A stretch of 64,000 nucleotides of DNA from Pseudomonadota bacterium (lineage in GTDB: Bacteria > Pseudomonadota > Gammaproteobacteria > Xanthomonadales > Rhodanobacteraceae), in the NCBI GenBank assembly GCA_023388255.1, contig JAEWGO010000001.1, positions 173,563 to 237,562 of the forward strand, written 5' to 3'. The position numbers and the translations under genes are program-made. Shown piece after piece: positions 51,966 to 60,880 of the stretch. Numbering within the stretch: position 1 is the stretch's first letter; every line of letters starts with the position of its first letter. The notes beneath the pieces are model-generated. The model was not told where the DNA came from and ran no database searches. It worked only from the letters and a program-made list of their open reading frames with translations.

Positions 51966-53177
51966 ATGAGCCAACAATTGACCGGCGTACGCGTGCTGCT
52001 CGGCGTCTCCGGCGGCATTGCCGCATACAAGGGTGCCGAACTGGTGCGGCGTCTGCGCGATGCCGGTGCTGAGGTGCGCGTCGTGCTGACCGCTAATGCG
52101 GCACGCTTCGTCACCGCGCTGACCTTCCAGGCGTTGTCCGGCCATCCGGTGCGCAGCGGCTTGTGGGACGAGTCGGCCGAAGCCGCGATGGGCCATATCG
52201 AACTCGCGCGCTGGGCGGACGAAGTGCTGATCGCGCCTGCTTCGGCCGACCTGATCGCACGGCTCGCGCATGGTGCGGCCGACGATCTGCTGGCGACGCT
52301 GTGCCTGGCCACGACCGCGCCCCTGACGCTCGCGCCGGCGATGAACCACCGCATGTGGGCGCACCCGGCGACGCAGGCGAATGTCGCCACGTTGCACGGC
52401 CGCGGAGCACGTTTCATCGGACCGGCCGAGGGACGCATGGCCGAACCCGAATCGGGCGTGGGGCGTCTCGCCGAACCAAACGAAATCGTTGCCGGACTGG
52501 CGGCGTCGCGCGCCCCGCGGGTGCTGGTCGGCGCGCGCGTGCTGGTGACGGCCGGACCGACTTACGAGGATATCGATCCGGTCCGCTTCATCGGCAACCG
52601 CAGCTCCGGCCGCATGGGCTTCGCAGTGGCCGAAGCTGCCGCGTTGGCGGGCGCCGAGGTCACCCTGGTGGCCGGTCCGGTCGCGCTGGCGACGCCGGTC
52701 GGTGTCACCCGCGTCGACGTGCGCAGTGCGCGCGAGATGCACGATGCGGTGCTCGCGCGTGCCTCGCACAGCGACGTGTTCATCGCCGCCGCGGCGGTCG
52801 GCGATTTCCGGCCGCGGACCGCGTTGCCACAGAAATTCAAGAAGGGCGGCGCCGCGCTGGAACTGGCGTTGGTCGAAAACCCGGACATCCTGGCCGAGGT
52901 TGCCGCGCTCGCGCAGCGGCCGTTCGTGGTCGGCTTCGCCGCCGAGACCGAGAACGTCGAGGCGCACGCGCGCGTCAAGCTCGAACGCAAGCGGCTCGAC
53001 CTGATCGCGGCGAATCAGGTCGGCGCCGGCCTTGGCTTCGAGCGCGACGACAACGCGCTGCTGCTGCTCTGGGACGGCGGCAGCGAACAGCTTGCGCAGA
53101 CCGGCAAGCGCGAACTCGCGCACCAGCTAGTCGCACGCATCGCCGAGCGCCGTGCCGTCAAGGCGGCACGCGCATGA
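51966..53177 (+). CDS. coaBC: Bifunctional phosphopantothenoylcysteine decarboxylase/phosphopantothenate-cysteine ligase
   Basis: 403 residues with two domains. The CoaC flavoprotein (1-185) has [20 protein letters not shown], the catalytic-loop His-containing [11 protein letters not shown] and the [14 protein letters not shown] substrate clamp. The CoaB ligase (190-403) has [20 protein letters not shown] followed by the SSGRMG signature, [10 protein letters not shown] and a late [12 protein letters not shown] block. Together they convert 4'-phosphopantothenate and cysteine to 4'-phosphopantetheine in CoA synthesis. The ATG at 51966 ([13 protein letters not shown]) is used. Its stop overlaps the dut start by 4 nt (ATGA), making a coaBC-dut unit conserved in proteobacteria. 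Confidence 0.96.
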   Translation: MSQQLTGVRVLLGVSGGIAAYKGAELVRRLRDAGAEVRVVLTANAARFVTALTFQALSGHPVRSGLWDESAEAAMGHIELARWADEVLIAPASADLIARLAHGAADDLLATLCLATTAPLTLAPAMNHRMWAHPATQANVATLHGRGARFIGPAEGRMAEPESGVGRLAEPNEIVAGLAASRAPRVLVGARVLVTAGPTYEDIDPVRFIGNRSSGRMGFAVAEAAALAGAEVTLVAGPVALATPVGVTRVDVRSAREMHDAVLARASHSDVFIAAAAVGDFRPRTALPQKFKKGGAALELALVENPDILAEVAALAQRPFVVGFAAETENVEAHARVKLERKRLDLIAANQVGAGLGFERDDNALLLLWDGGSEQLAQTGKRELAHQLVARIAERRAVKAARA

Positions 53178-53629
53178 GCCGGATCGCGATGAAGGTGCTC
53201 GATACGCGCCTCGGCAACGAGTTCCCGCTGCCGGCGCCGGCGACCGAGGCATCCGCCGGCGTCGACCTGCGCGCGATGCTGGATGCGCCGTTGACACTCG
53301 AAGCCGGAGCCAGTGCGCTGATCCCGAGCGGCATTGCGATCCATATCGACGATCCGAACCTGTGCGCGATCGTGTTGCCGCGCTCCGGCCTCGGCCACAA
53401 GCACGGCATCGTGCTCGGCAATCTGGTCGGCTTGATCGACGCGGACTACCAGGGGCCGCTGATGATCTCTTGCTGGAACCGTTCCGCCACGGCCTTTACC
53501 ATCGAGCCGGGGGAACGCATCGCGCAGTTGGTCATCGTGCCGATCGTGCGCGCGGCATTCGAGCTGGTCGAGGAGTTCGCGCCGAGCACGCGCGGCACCG
53601 GCGGGTTCGGCAGCTCCGGGCGGCACTAG
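53174..53629 (+). CDS. dut: Deoxyuridine 5'-triphosphate nucleotidohydrolase (dUTPase)
   Basis: 151 residues, a trimeric dUTPase. Conserved motifs: [10 protein letters not shown] (motif 1, with the metal-binding Asp), [17 protein letters not shown] (motif 2), [19 protein letters not shown] (motif 3, uracil and catalytic Asp), [11 protein letters not shown] (motif 4) and the flexible C-terminal [12 protein letters not shown] (motif 5). It hydrolyses dUTP to dUMP and PPi, limiting uracil in DNA and supplying thymidylate synthesis. It overlaps coaBC by 4 nt and is followed by the phosphomannomutase gene on the same strand. Confidence 0.97.
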   Translation: MSRIAMKVLDTRLGNEFPLPAPATEASAGVDLRAMLDAPLTLEAGASALIPSGIAIHIDDPNLCAIVLPRSGLGHKHGIVLGNLVGLIDADYQGPLMISCWNRSATAFTIEPGERIAQLVIVPIVRAAFELVEEFAPSTRGTGGFGSSGRH

Positions 53630-53708
53630 GTTCTTCAGCGTGATGGGTGACGTGGCGGCCTCGGGCGCGCCGCGTTCAGCAGCTTCATCCGGACAACGGG
53701 GGCAGGCG

Positions 53709-56105
53709 ATGGCCGAGGCCGACAGCAGGCAAGACAAGAGCATCGCGACTGCCCGCAGCGCGTTGGCGCGCATGGCGCCCGACTGGCGCGTGCTGGTGCC
53801 ATTGGCGTTGGCGACTTTTCTGCTGTTGGGCGGTGTCTTCTTCGCATGGCAGGCATGGGTCGTGTTCGGTGCGCAACGCGGTGCGGTCGAGGCCGATCGC
53901 GTGCGCACGCAGGCGATTGCCGAGATAGCGACCAAGATCCAGGGTAGCGAGCAGCGCGTGCAGCAGGCGATCGAAAGCGACGCGGTGCAGCAGGCGCTGC
54001 AGGAAGGTGCCGCTGGTCGGGACGCCGCGGCCGCCGCATTGATGCAGGCGTTGCCGGGCATCACCGACGCGCGCTTCTTCAGCCCCGACCTTGACGAAGT
54101 GCTGTCCGGCGACCTCAAGCAGATCGGTTTCGCGAAGGCGGCCGCGCTGATGCAGGCGAAGATCGATCCCGAGCACCCGGCCGCGCAGATGCGCAACGAA
54201 GCGGACAAGGGCCAGCAACTGATGCTGGCGTTGCCGGCGCGCGTCGGCGGCGCGGTCGTCGCGTACGCGGTCGTTGAGGCGCCGTTCGCGCCGATCATCG
54301 AGACATTTCGCAGTCACGCGCTCCATGGCGCGCGGCTCGACCTGCGCCAAGGCGATGGTCGCGGCGACGTGGTGATCGCCAGCATCGGCAGCAGGGGCGG
54401 CGACTCGGTCGCCGATCTCGGCGAACCGGTGCCTGGCACGCGCTTGCGCATCGGCCGGGCGGAACCGGTGAACTTCATCGCGGTTTCCAACAGCTTCGCA
54501 CTGCTCGCCGCGCTGGCGGCGTTGTGCCTGATCGGCGGTGGCGTTGCACTGTGGCTGCGCCAGGTCGGCGTGCAGCGTGCACTGGCGACGCTGCGCAGGA
54601 CATCCTCATCGACATCGCAAGAACCGGAGATCACGTTGGCCGAGGCAATCAAGCAGCAACCGGAGGCGGCCACGTCCGCGCCGGAAAATACGACGGAAGC
54701 GCCGACGCGCACGCTCGAGGAAACCGTGAAGGTCGATCCGAGCATCTTCCGCGCCTACGACATCCGCGGCGTCATCGGCCAGTCGTTGACCACCGGCGTC
54801 GCGCGCCTGATTGGCCGCGCGGTCGGCAGCGAGGCGCGCGACCGCGGCCTGCGCGAGATCGTCGTCGGTCGCGACGGACGCCTGTCCGGACCGGACATGG
54901 TCGCCGCGCTGATCGCAGGCCTGCGCTCGACCGGCATGGACGTGATCGACATCGGCGCGGCGCCGACGCCGGTCACCTATTTCGCCGGCTATCACCTGCG
55001 CACCGGTTCCGGCATTTCGGTCACCGGCAGCCACAACCCGCCGGACTACAACGGCTTCAAGATCGTGCTCGGCGGCGAGACCTTGTCCGAGGATGCGATC
55101 CAGGATCTTTACCGGCGAATCGCGGAGAACCGCTTTGTCGACGGCATGGGTGGCGTGCAGACGATCGACGTCAGCCAGGACTACATCCGCCGCATCACCG
55201 ACGACATCCAGGTCGAGCGCAAGCTGAAGGTCGTCGTCGACTGTGGCAACGGCATTCCCGGCGCGATCGCGCCGGCCGTGCTCGAGGGTATCGGCTGCGA
55301 GGTGATTCCGCTGTATTGCGAGGTCGACGGTACATTCCCGAACCACCATCCGGACCCGTCCGACCTGCACAACCTGCAAGACCTGATCCTGTCGGTGAAG
55401 CAGACCAAGGCCGACATCGGTCTCGCCTTCGACGGCGATGGCGACCGCCTCGGCGTGGTCACCGCAAGTGGCGAAGTGATCTTCCCGGACCGCACGCTGA
55501 TGCTGTTCGCGATCGACATCCTGACCCGCAATCCGGGCGCGACGATCATCTACGACGTCAAATGCACCGGCCACCTGCAGCCCTTGATCCTGCAGCACGG
55601 CGGCAGCCCGCTGATGTGGCGCACCGGCCATTCGCTGATCAAGGCGAAGATGCGCGAGACCGAGGCGGCGATGGCCGGCGAGATGAGCGGCCACTTCTTC
55701 TTCGGCGAGCGCTGGTACGGTTTCGACGACGGCATCTACGCGGCCGCACGGCTGCTGGAGATTCTCGCCAGCGACGTCGAGGAACGCACGCCGCAGCAGA
55801 TCTTCGATACCTTGCCGAAAGGCGTTTCGACACCGGAACTGAAGATTCCGATGCACGAAGGCGAGCACTACCGCTTCATCGAGAAGTTCCGCGAGAAATC
55901 GACGTTCGACGGCGCACGCCTGACCACGATCGACGGCGTGCGCGCGGACTGGCCGGACGGTTGGGGACTGGTGCGTGCGTCGAACACGACACCGGTGCTG
56001 GTGCTGCGTTTCGATGCCGACAACGCGGTGGCGCTGAAACGCATCCAGGACGTGTTCCGCGCGCAATTCAAGGCGCTCGATCCGGCATTGCCGCTGCCGT
56101 TCTGA
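53709..56105 (+). CDS. Membrane-anchored phosphomannomutase/phosphoglucomutase (AlgC/XanA-like)
   Basis: About 798 residues. Residues 28-54 and 263-284 are membrane helices enclosing a roughly 205-residue periplasmic region (coiled-coil-like AIAEIATKIQGSEQRVQQAI at its start). A linker leads to a complete cytoplasmic alpha-D-phosphohexomutase from about residue 345: IFRAYDIRGVIG, phospho-serine S441 in SVTGSHNPPDYNGFK, the Mg-binding FDGDGDRLG (D575, D577, D579), GEMSGHFFF and the phosphate-binding RASNTTPVL. It interconverts mannose-6-P/mannose-1-P (or the glucose pair) for LPS and exopolysaccharide precursors. The long N-terminal extension matches xanthomonad forms. The start is uncertain: ATG 53709 follows GGGGGCAGG; 53640-53643 is also open. 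Confidence 0.88.
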   Translation: MAEADSRQDKSIATARSALARMAPDWRVLVPLALATFLLLGGVFFAWQAWVVFGAQRGAVEADRVRTQAIAEIATKIQGSEQRVQQAIESDAVQQALQEGAAGRDAAAAALMQALPGITDARFFSPDLDEVLSGDLKQIGFAKAAALMQAKIDPEHPAAQMRNEADKGQQLMLALPARVGGAVVAYAVVEAPFAPIIETFRSHALHGARLDLRQGDGRGDVVIASIGSRGGDSVADLGEPVPGTRLRIGRAEPVNFIAVSNSFALLAALAALCLIGGGVALWLRQVGVQRALATLRRTSSSTSQEPEITLAEAIKQQPEAATSAPENTTEAPTRTLEETVKVDPSIFRAYDIRGVIGQSLTTGVARLIGRAVGSEARDRGLREIVVGRDGRLSGPDMVAALIAGLRSTGMDVIDIGAAPTPVTYFAGYHLRTGSGISVTGSHNPPDYNGFKIVLGGETLSEDAIQDLYRRIAENRFVDGMGGVQTIDVSQDYIRRITDDIQVERKLKVVVDCGNGIPGAIAPAVLEGIGCEVIPLYCEVDGTFPNHHPDPSDLHNLQDLILSVKQTKADIGLAFDGDGDRLGVVTASGEVIFPDRTLMLFAIDILTRNPGATIIYDVKCTGHLQPLILQHGGSPLMWRTGHSLIKAKMRETEAAMAGEMSGHFFFGERWYGFDDGIYAAARLLEILASDVEERTPQQIFDTLPKGVSTPELKIPMHEGEHYRFIEKFREKSTFDGARLTTIDGVRADWPDGWGLVRASNTTPVLVLRFDADNAVALKRIQDVFRAQFKALDPALPLPF

Positions 56106-56148
56106 AATCGGGAATACCGCGGCGGCGGGACTGGCGCGGGAGCCGCGG

Positions 56149-56820
56149 CTACTGCGCCGGTTCGGGTGGCGCGGCGGCTTGGGCTTTCAGCGCGCGATAG
56201 CGCGAGGTTTCATCCTCGAACTGCACCTTGGCCTGATCGCGCTCGCGCTCACGGCGCTCGACTGCCAGACGTTGGTCGTCGACCTGTTTGCGCGAACTCG
56301 CGAGTTGCCTGGCCTGCGCTTCCGGCAGCGCCTTGTCGCCGCGTTCGGCTTCGGCGGCGCGATCGAGCAGGTCGGCGAGGGTCTGCTCCTGGCTGCGCAG
56401 GCTGATCTTCGCCGAGGTCACCTGTTGTTCGAGCAGGTCGAGTTTTTGCTGCTGCGAACGTTTCAGGTCCGCTTCGGTCGGGTAGCCGGACATCAGCTGC
56501 GCGTCGTTGCGGGCGAGCGCATCGGCCTGATCGCGTTCGGCCTGGATCTGCTTCTGCGCACGCTGTGCCGCGGCCAGTTCTTCTGCGGTTTTCGCGCGTT
56601 CGACGCGTTTGACCGTGATGCCTTGCGGATTGACGATCTCGTAGCCGAACTTCGCCGCATCGGGCGGCAATGCGTCACTGTAGTGCAGGCCACCGGACGC
56701 GTCGTGCCACTTGTAGCGGTTCCGATCCAATCCATTGGCGGCCAACGCGCTCGCGGACGCGCCGATGACCAGCGAGGCGACGAGCAGGCGCGGCAACGAG
56801 AAGCACAGCAGACACGGCAT
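56149..56820 (-). CDS. DUF4124 domain secreted coiled-coil protein
   Basis: 223 residues. Signal peptide (LLVASLVIGASASALAA), then a DUF4124 module at residues 35-65 (NRYKWHDASGGLHYSDALPP), a short envelope-associated domain of unknown role found near periplasmic surfaces. The following 150 residues are a long charged coiled coil (AEELAAAQRAQKQIQAERDQ, LKRSQQQKLDLLEQQVTSAK) ending in AAAPPEPAQ. Such proteins are structural or scaffold-like, with no catalytic site. GGGAGG lies before the ATG at 56820. It is convergent with the mutase gene, 43 bp apart, and is downstream of pyrE on the same strand by 59 bp. Confidence 0.83.
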   Translation of the reverse strand: MPCLLCFSLPRLLVASLVIGASASALAANGLDRNRYKWHDASGGLHYSDALPPDAAKFGYEIVNPQGITVKRVERAKTAEELAAAQRAQKQIQAERDQADALARNDAQLMSGYPTEADLKRSQQQKLDLLEQQVTSAKISLRSQEQTLADLLDRAAEAERGDKALPEAQARQLASSRKQVDDQRLAVERRERERDQAKVQFEDETSRYRALKAQAAAPPEPAQ

Positions 56821-56879
56821 GGTGAGATCCTCCCTGCCCGAGTATAGGCGACGAACGGCCCGGTGCACCGGCTGCTGGC

Positions 56880-57521
56880 TCACACGCCGTAGCGCGCCCG
56901 ATAGTCGGCGAGGGCCTGCCGATGGCCGGCGAGTTCCGGTTTGTCCGCGGCATATGTCAGCAAGTCGGTCAGGCGGGCGATCGCGCACGTCGGGATGCCG
57001 TGTTCGGCGGCCAGTTCCTGCGTCGCCGACAGTGCCCCTTGGCCACGCTCCTCGCGATCCAGCGCGATCAGCACGCCGGCCGGCGTCGCGCCGGCGGCGC
57101 GGATCAATGCGAGCGACTCGCGGATCGCAGTGCCGGCCGTGATCACATCGTCGACGATCAGCACGCGCCCCTTGAGCGGTGCGCCGACCAAGGTGCCGCC
57201 TTCGCCGTGGTCCTTGGCTTCCTTGCGGTTGTACGCGAACGGCAGGTCGCGAGCATGTTTCTCGGCCAGCGCCGATGCGGTGATCGCGGCCAACACGATG
57301 CCCTTGTAGGCCGGTCCGAACAGCATGTCGAACTGGATGCCCGAGCGAGCGGCGGCTTCGGCGTAGGCGGTGCCCAAGGTCGCCAGTGCCGCACCGGAAT
57401 CGAACAAGCCGGCATTGAAGAAATACGGGCTGGACCGGCCGGATTTCAGAGTGAATTCGCCGAAGCGCAGCACGTTGCGGGCGACGGCGAGGTCGAGGAA
57501 TGCGCGTTGGGTCTGGAGCAT
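56880..57521 (-). CDS. pyrE: Orotate phosphoribosyltransferase
   Basis: 213 residues, the usual length. The PRPP-binding signature is [20 protein letters not shown], the orotate-binding strand is [14 protein letters not shown], the flexible catalytic loop is [15 protein letters not shown], and [14 protein letters not shown] is the conserved core. It joins orotate to PRPP to make OMP in pyrimidine synthesis. It is divergent from xthA across 137 bp, an arrangement also seen in pseudomonads and xanthomonads. The ATG at 57521 begins [18 protein letters not shown], agreeing with the family start. Confidence 0.96.
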   Translation of the reverse strand: MLQTQRAFLDLAVARNVLRFGEFTLKSGRSSPYFFNAGLFDSGAALATLGTAYAEAAARSGIQFDMLFGPAYKGIVLAAITASALAEKHARDLPFAYNRKEAKDHGEGGTLVGAPLKGRVLIVDDVITAGTAIRESLALIRAAGATPAGVLIALDREERGQGALSATQELAAEHGIPTCAIARLTDLLTYAADKPELAGHRQALADYRARYGV

Positions 57522-57658
57522 GGGAATGGGGGAATGAGGGCTCGGGAACGGAGATTGTGCAGGTCCGGCCGGTGCAAGCAAGGCTGCGAGCTTGCACGGA
57601 AGGCGCGAGCCTGTAGGCTGCAACGATTCCCCGTTCTCGATAGCCGATTCCCGGATCC

Positions 57659-58462
57659 ATGAAAATCATTTCCTTCAACGCCAACGGCATCCGCTCCGCC
57701 GCCAACAAGGGCTTCTTCGACTGGCTGCGCGAACAGAACGCCGACGTGGTCTGCCTGCAGGAAACCAAGGCGCAGGAAGACCAGCTGACCGATCCGATGT
57801 TCCGGCCGGACCGGCACCACTGCTTCTACCGCGACGCGATCACCAAGAAGGGCTACAGCGGCGTGGCGATCTATTCCAGGCGCGAGCCGGACGAGGTGCG
57901 CACCGCGCTCGGCTGGGCGCCGTTCGACAACGAGGGCCGCTACATCGAGGCGCGCTACGGAAACTTGAGCGTGGTGTCGTTTTACATTCCGTCCGGCTCG
58001 TCCGGCGAGGAGCGCCAGGGTTTCAAGTTCGAGGTCATGCAATGGCTGAAACCGATCCTCGACGGCTGGCTCGCCAGCGGGCGCGAGTACGTGCTATGCG
58101 GCGACTGGAACATCGTGCGCAGCAAATTGGACATCAAAAACTGGACGTCGAACCAGAAGAACTCCGGTTGCCTGCCGCCCGAACGCGCATGGCTGAACGC
58201 GCAGATGGGCGCCGACGAGGGCAGCGATGGCACGGCGCACGCTTCGCATGGTTGGGTCGATACGTATCGCGCACTGCATCCGCAGGGCCAGGACTACACG
58301 TGGTGGAGCAACCGCGGTGCCGCGCGTGCGAACAACGTCGGCTGGCGCATCGACTACCAGTTCGCAACACCGGGCCTGCGCGAGCGCCTGAAGGCGTGCT
58401 CGATCACGCGCGAGCCGCGGTTCTCCGACCACGCGCCCTATCTCGTCGACTACCGTGACTGA
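57659..58462 (+). CDS. xthA: Exodeoxyribonuclease III (AP endonuclease)
   Basis: 267 residues of the exonuclease III/endonuclease-exonuclease-phosphatase fold. Active-site parts: [11 protein letters not shown] (Asn), CLQETKAQ (catalytic Glu), [29 protein letters not shown] (Asp-x-Asn) and the terminal [12 protein letters not shown] (Asp-His pair). It acts on abasic sites and 3' blocked ends in base excision repair, and as a 3'-5' exonuclease. The stop overlaps the next gene's GTG start by 8 nt, so the permease is probably translated by coupling. Confidence 0.96.
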   Translation: MKIISFNANGIRSAANKGFFDWLREQNADVVCLQETKAQEDQLTDPMFRPDRHHCFYRDAITKKGYSGVAIYSRREPDEVRTALGWAPFDNEGRYIEARYGNLSVVSFYIPSGSSGEERQGFKFEVMQWLKPILDGWLASGREYVLCGDWNIVRSKLDIKNWTSNQKNSGCLPPERAWLNAQMGADEGSDGTAHASHGWVDTYRALHPQGQDYTWWSNRGAARANNVGWRIDYQFATPGLRERLKACSITREPRFSDHAPYLVDYRD

Positions 58463-59765
58463 GGCGTCGACGCCTGACGCCATCGCGAACCCGGCGCGGC
58501 CATCGGTCTGGAAGGCCTTCGCGCAGCCGGCCGCATGGACGATGTTCCTGTTCGGCTTCTCGTCGGGCCTGCCGTTCCTGCTCGTCGGCGGCACGCTGGC
58601 GTACTGGCTCAAGGAGCACGGCATCGTCCTCAGCGAGATCACGGTCATCGCCAGCGCCGGCATGTTGTACGTATTCAAGTTCCTGTGGGCACCGCTGCTC
58701 GATCATTGGCGGATGCCCGGCTTCGCGCGTCTGGGCCAGCGGCGCGGCTGGCTGTTGCTGGCGCAGATCGGCGTGATCGCCGGACTTGTCGCGATGGCGT
58801 TGCTGACGCCGGCGCAGCTGCCGCTCTTCATCGTCGCGACGGTCGCCGTCGCGTTCTTCGGCGCGACGCAGGACATCGCCGTCGATGCGTGGCGCATCGA
58901 GATCGCGCCCCCAAATCAGCAGGGCGCGCTGGTCGCGACGTATTCGCTCGGCTATCGCATCGCGCTGATGGCAGCCGGCGCGTTCGCCTTGATCCTCGCC
59001 GACCACGTCGCCTGGAAGCAGGTCTATCTGGCGATCGCTGCGTTGATGCTGGTTCCAATTGTCGCCAACCTGTATGCGCGCGAGCCGATGGCGTCGCATC
59101 GGCTGCCGGTCGACTGGCGCGCGGCAATGCGCTACGCAGTCGTCGATCCGTTCGCCGATTTCTTCCGCCGCTACGGCGTGGTGCTGGCGTTGGTGACGCT
59201 CGCGTTCCTGCTGCTGTTCAAGATCCCGGAGCAGGCGACGATCGGCGGCATCATGGGCCCGTTCTATCTCGACATGGGCTTCAGCAAGACGCAGATCGGT
59301 GCGATCACGAAGGTCTACGGCATCTGGATCGGCATTGCCGGCGCGTTCGTCGGCGGCGCGATGGTCGTGCGCTGGGGGCCGTGGAAGCCGTTGTGCGCGA
59401 TGGTCGTGCTGTGCGGCAGCTGCAATCTGCTCTATCTGCTGCTGATCGCGTTCCCCGGCAACCCGTGGATGCTGACCGTGGTGATCTCGGCCGAGAACTT
59501 CACGCTCGGCATGCTCGGGCCGCCAACGGTCGCGTTCCTGTCTGCGCTGGTCAACCGCGAGCACACGGCGACGCAATACGCGTTGTTGAGTTCGCTGGTG
59601 AACCTGCCCGGCAAGGTGCTCGGCATCTTCGCCGGCGGCATCGCGATGCAGGTGGGCTACGGCGCCTATTTCGTGATCACCGTGCTCGCGCTGGTGCCGG
59701 CGACGGTACTGCTGATCTGGTTGTGGCCGCGCTATCGCGACATCGGCAAGGAAGGCGCCGGGTAG
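58455..59765 (+). CDS. AmpG-like MFS permease
   Basis: 436 residues with about 12 membrane segments. The opening FLFGFSSGLPFLLVGGTLAY, the ATQDIAVDAWRIE block, the SLGYRIALMAAGAFAL segment and LVNLPGKVLGIFAGGIAMQV near the end are characteristic of AmpG, which imports anhydro-muropeptides (GlcNAc-anhydroMurNAc peptides) into the cytoplasm for recycling. Consistent with that, the convergent neighbour is anmK, which acts on the imported anhydroMurNAc. The start is GTG at 58455, inside the end of xthA. Its 3' end overlaps the anmK stop by 34 nt on the opposite strand. Confidence 0.9.
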   Translation: MTEASTPDAIANPARPSVWKAFAQPAAWTMFLFGFSSGLPFLLVGGTLAYWLKEHGIVLSEITVIASAGMLYVFKFLWAPLLDHWRMPGFARLGQRRGWLLLAQIGVIAGLVAMALLTPAQLPLFIVATVAVAFFGATQDIAVDAWRIEIAPPNQQGALVATYSLGYRIALMAAGAFALILADHVAWKQVYLAIAALMLVPIVANLYAREPMASHRLPVDWRAAMRYAVVDPFADFFRRYGVVLALVTLAFLLLFKIPEQATIGGIMGPFYLDMGFSKTQIGAITKVYGIWIGIAGAFVGGAMVVRWGPWKPLCAMVVLCGSCNLLYLLLIAFPGNPWMLTVVISAENFTLGMLGPPTVAFLSALVNREHTATQYALLSSLVNLPGKVLGIFAGGIAMQVGYGAYFVITVLALVPATVLLIWLWPRYRDIGKEGAG

Positions 59766-60880
59766 ATCGCGCCGAGCAGGCGCGGTCCGCGTGCGCCGGT
59801 GACGCTCGGCAGATTGCCGGGTTGGCCGGCGATTCGCGCGCGCGCGAGCCAGGCGAAGCCGACCGCTTCGACGTAGTCCGGATCGAGACCCAGCGCTGTC
59901 GTTGTGTCGACATGCACGTCCGGCAGCTCATCGCGCAACGCATCCATCAGCGCGTTGTTGTGCACGCCGCCGCCGCAACCGTAGACCTCTCGTGTGCCGC
60001 GGCCGTGCGCACGCAATGCATCCGCGATGCTGCGCGCGCTCAAGTGCAGCAAGGTCGCCTGTACGTCGACGGGCGCAAGGTTCGCTGGCAGACGCGCATC
60101 GAGCCAGTCGAGATTGAATACTTCGCGACCGCTGCTTTTCGGTGGCGGTGCGGCGAAGTACGGCTCGGTCAGCCAATCCGCGAGCAGGTCGGGAATCGCC
60201 GTGCCGCTGCGTGCCCATGTGCCACCTTCATCACGCGACGTGCCGAGATGGCGTGCGGCCCAGGCGTCGAGCAGGCAATTCGCCGGGCCAGTGTCGAAGC
60301 CGAGCACATCTTCGCCCGGAGCGAGGATCGTGAGGTTGCCGATGCCGCCGAGGTTCAGCACCGCGCGCGAAATCGATGCATGCGCGAACACGGCTGCATG
60401 CAGTGCCGGAAGCAGCGGTGCGCCTTGGCCGCCGGCGGCGACATCGGCACGACGGAAATCGGCAACGGTGGCGATGCCGGTGTGTTCGGCGATCACGCTC
60501 GGATCGCCGATCTGCAAGGTAAACGGATGCGCGCCGTCGGGGCGATGGCGCACGGTCTGGCCGTGCGAACCGATCGCCGCGACGGTGGATGCGTCGACGC
60601 CTGCTTGGCGCAACAGGCCGTTCGCTGCAGCGGCGAATGCTTCGCCGATCTGGACGTCCAGACAGCCATAGTCGTCGAGCGCGATCGCCGCGGCGCTGGT
60701 CGCCAGGGCGAGCACGCGTTCGCGTACCGCCCGCGGGTACGGGGTCGTGTGCGCGGCGACGACATGAAGTCGCGGTTCGAAACGCGCCAATACGGCGTCG
60801 ATGCCGTCGGCGCTGGTGCCGGAGATCAGCCCGAGATACAGGTCCGCATCGATTGGCGCGGAGGCTTCAATTGCCGGCAC
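59732..60880 (-). CDS. anmK: Anhydro-N-acetylmuramic acid kinase
   Basis: 382 residues, full length. ATP-binding and sugar kinase blocks are LYLGLISGTSADGIDAVLA, AIGSHGQTVRHRP, LNLGGIGNLTIL, GFDTGPANCLLDAW and the C-terminal YGCGGGVHNNALMDAL. It phosphorylates 1,6-anhydroMurNAc with ring opening to MurNAc-6-P in cell-wall recycling. The start is GTG (VPAIEASAPIDADLYLG) and overlaps the M23 peptidase stop by 14 nt, so the peptidase-anmK pair is one transcript, an order also seen in pseudomonads beside tyrS. Convergent overlap with the AmpG-like gene supports a shared recycling role. Confidence 0.95.
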   Translation of the reverse strand: MPAIEASAPIDADLYLGLISGTSADGIDAVLARFEPRLHVVAAHTTPYPRAVRERVLALATSAAAIALDDYGCLDVQIGEAFAAAANGLLRQAGVDASTVAAIGSHGQTVRHRPDGAHPFTLQIGDPSVIAEHTGIATVADFRRADVAAGGQGAPLLPALHAAVFAHASISRAVLNLGGIGNLTILAPGEDVLGFDTGPANCLLDAWAARHLGTSRDEGGTWARSGTAIPDLLADWLTEPYFAAPPPKSSGREVFNLDWLDARLPANLAPVDVQATLLHLSARSIADALRAHGRGTREVYGCGGGVHNNALMDALRDELPDVHVDTTTALGLDPDYVEAVGFAWLARARIAGQPGNLPSVTGARGPRLLGAIYPAPSLPMSR

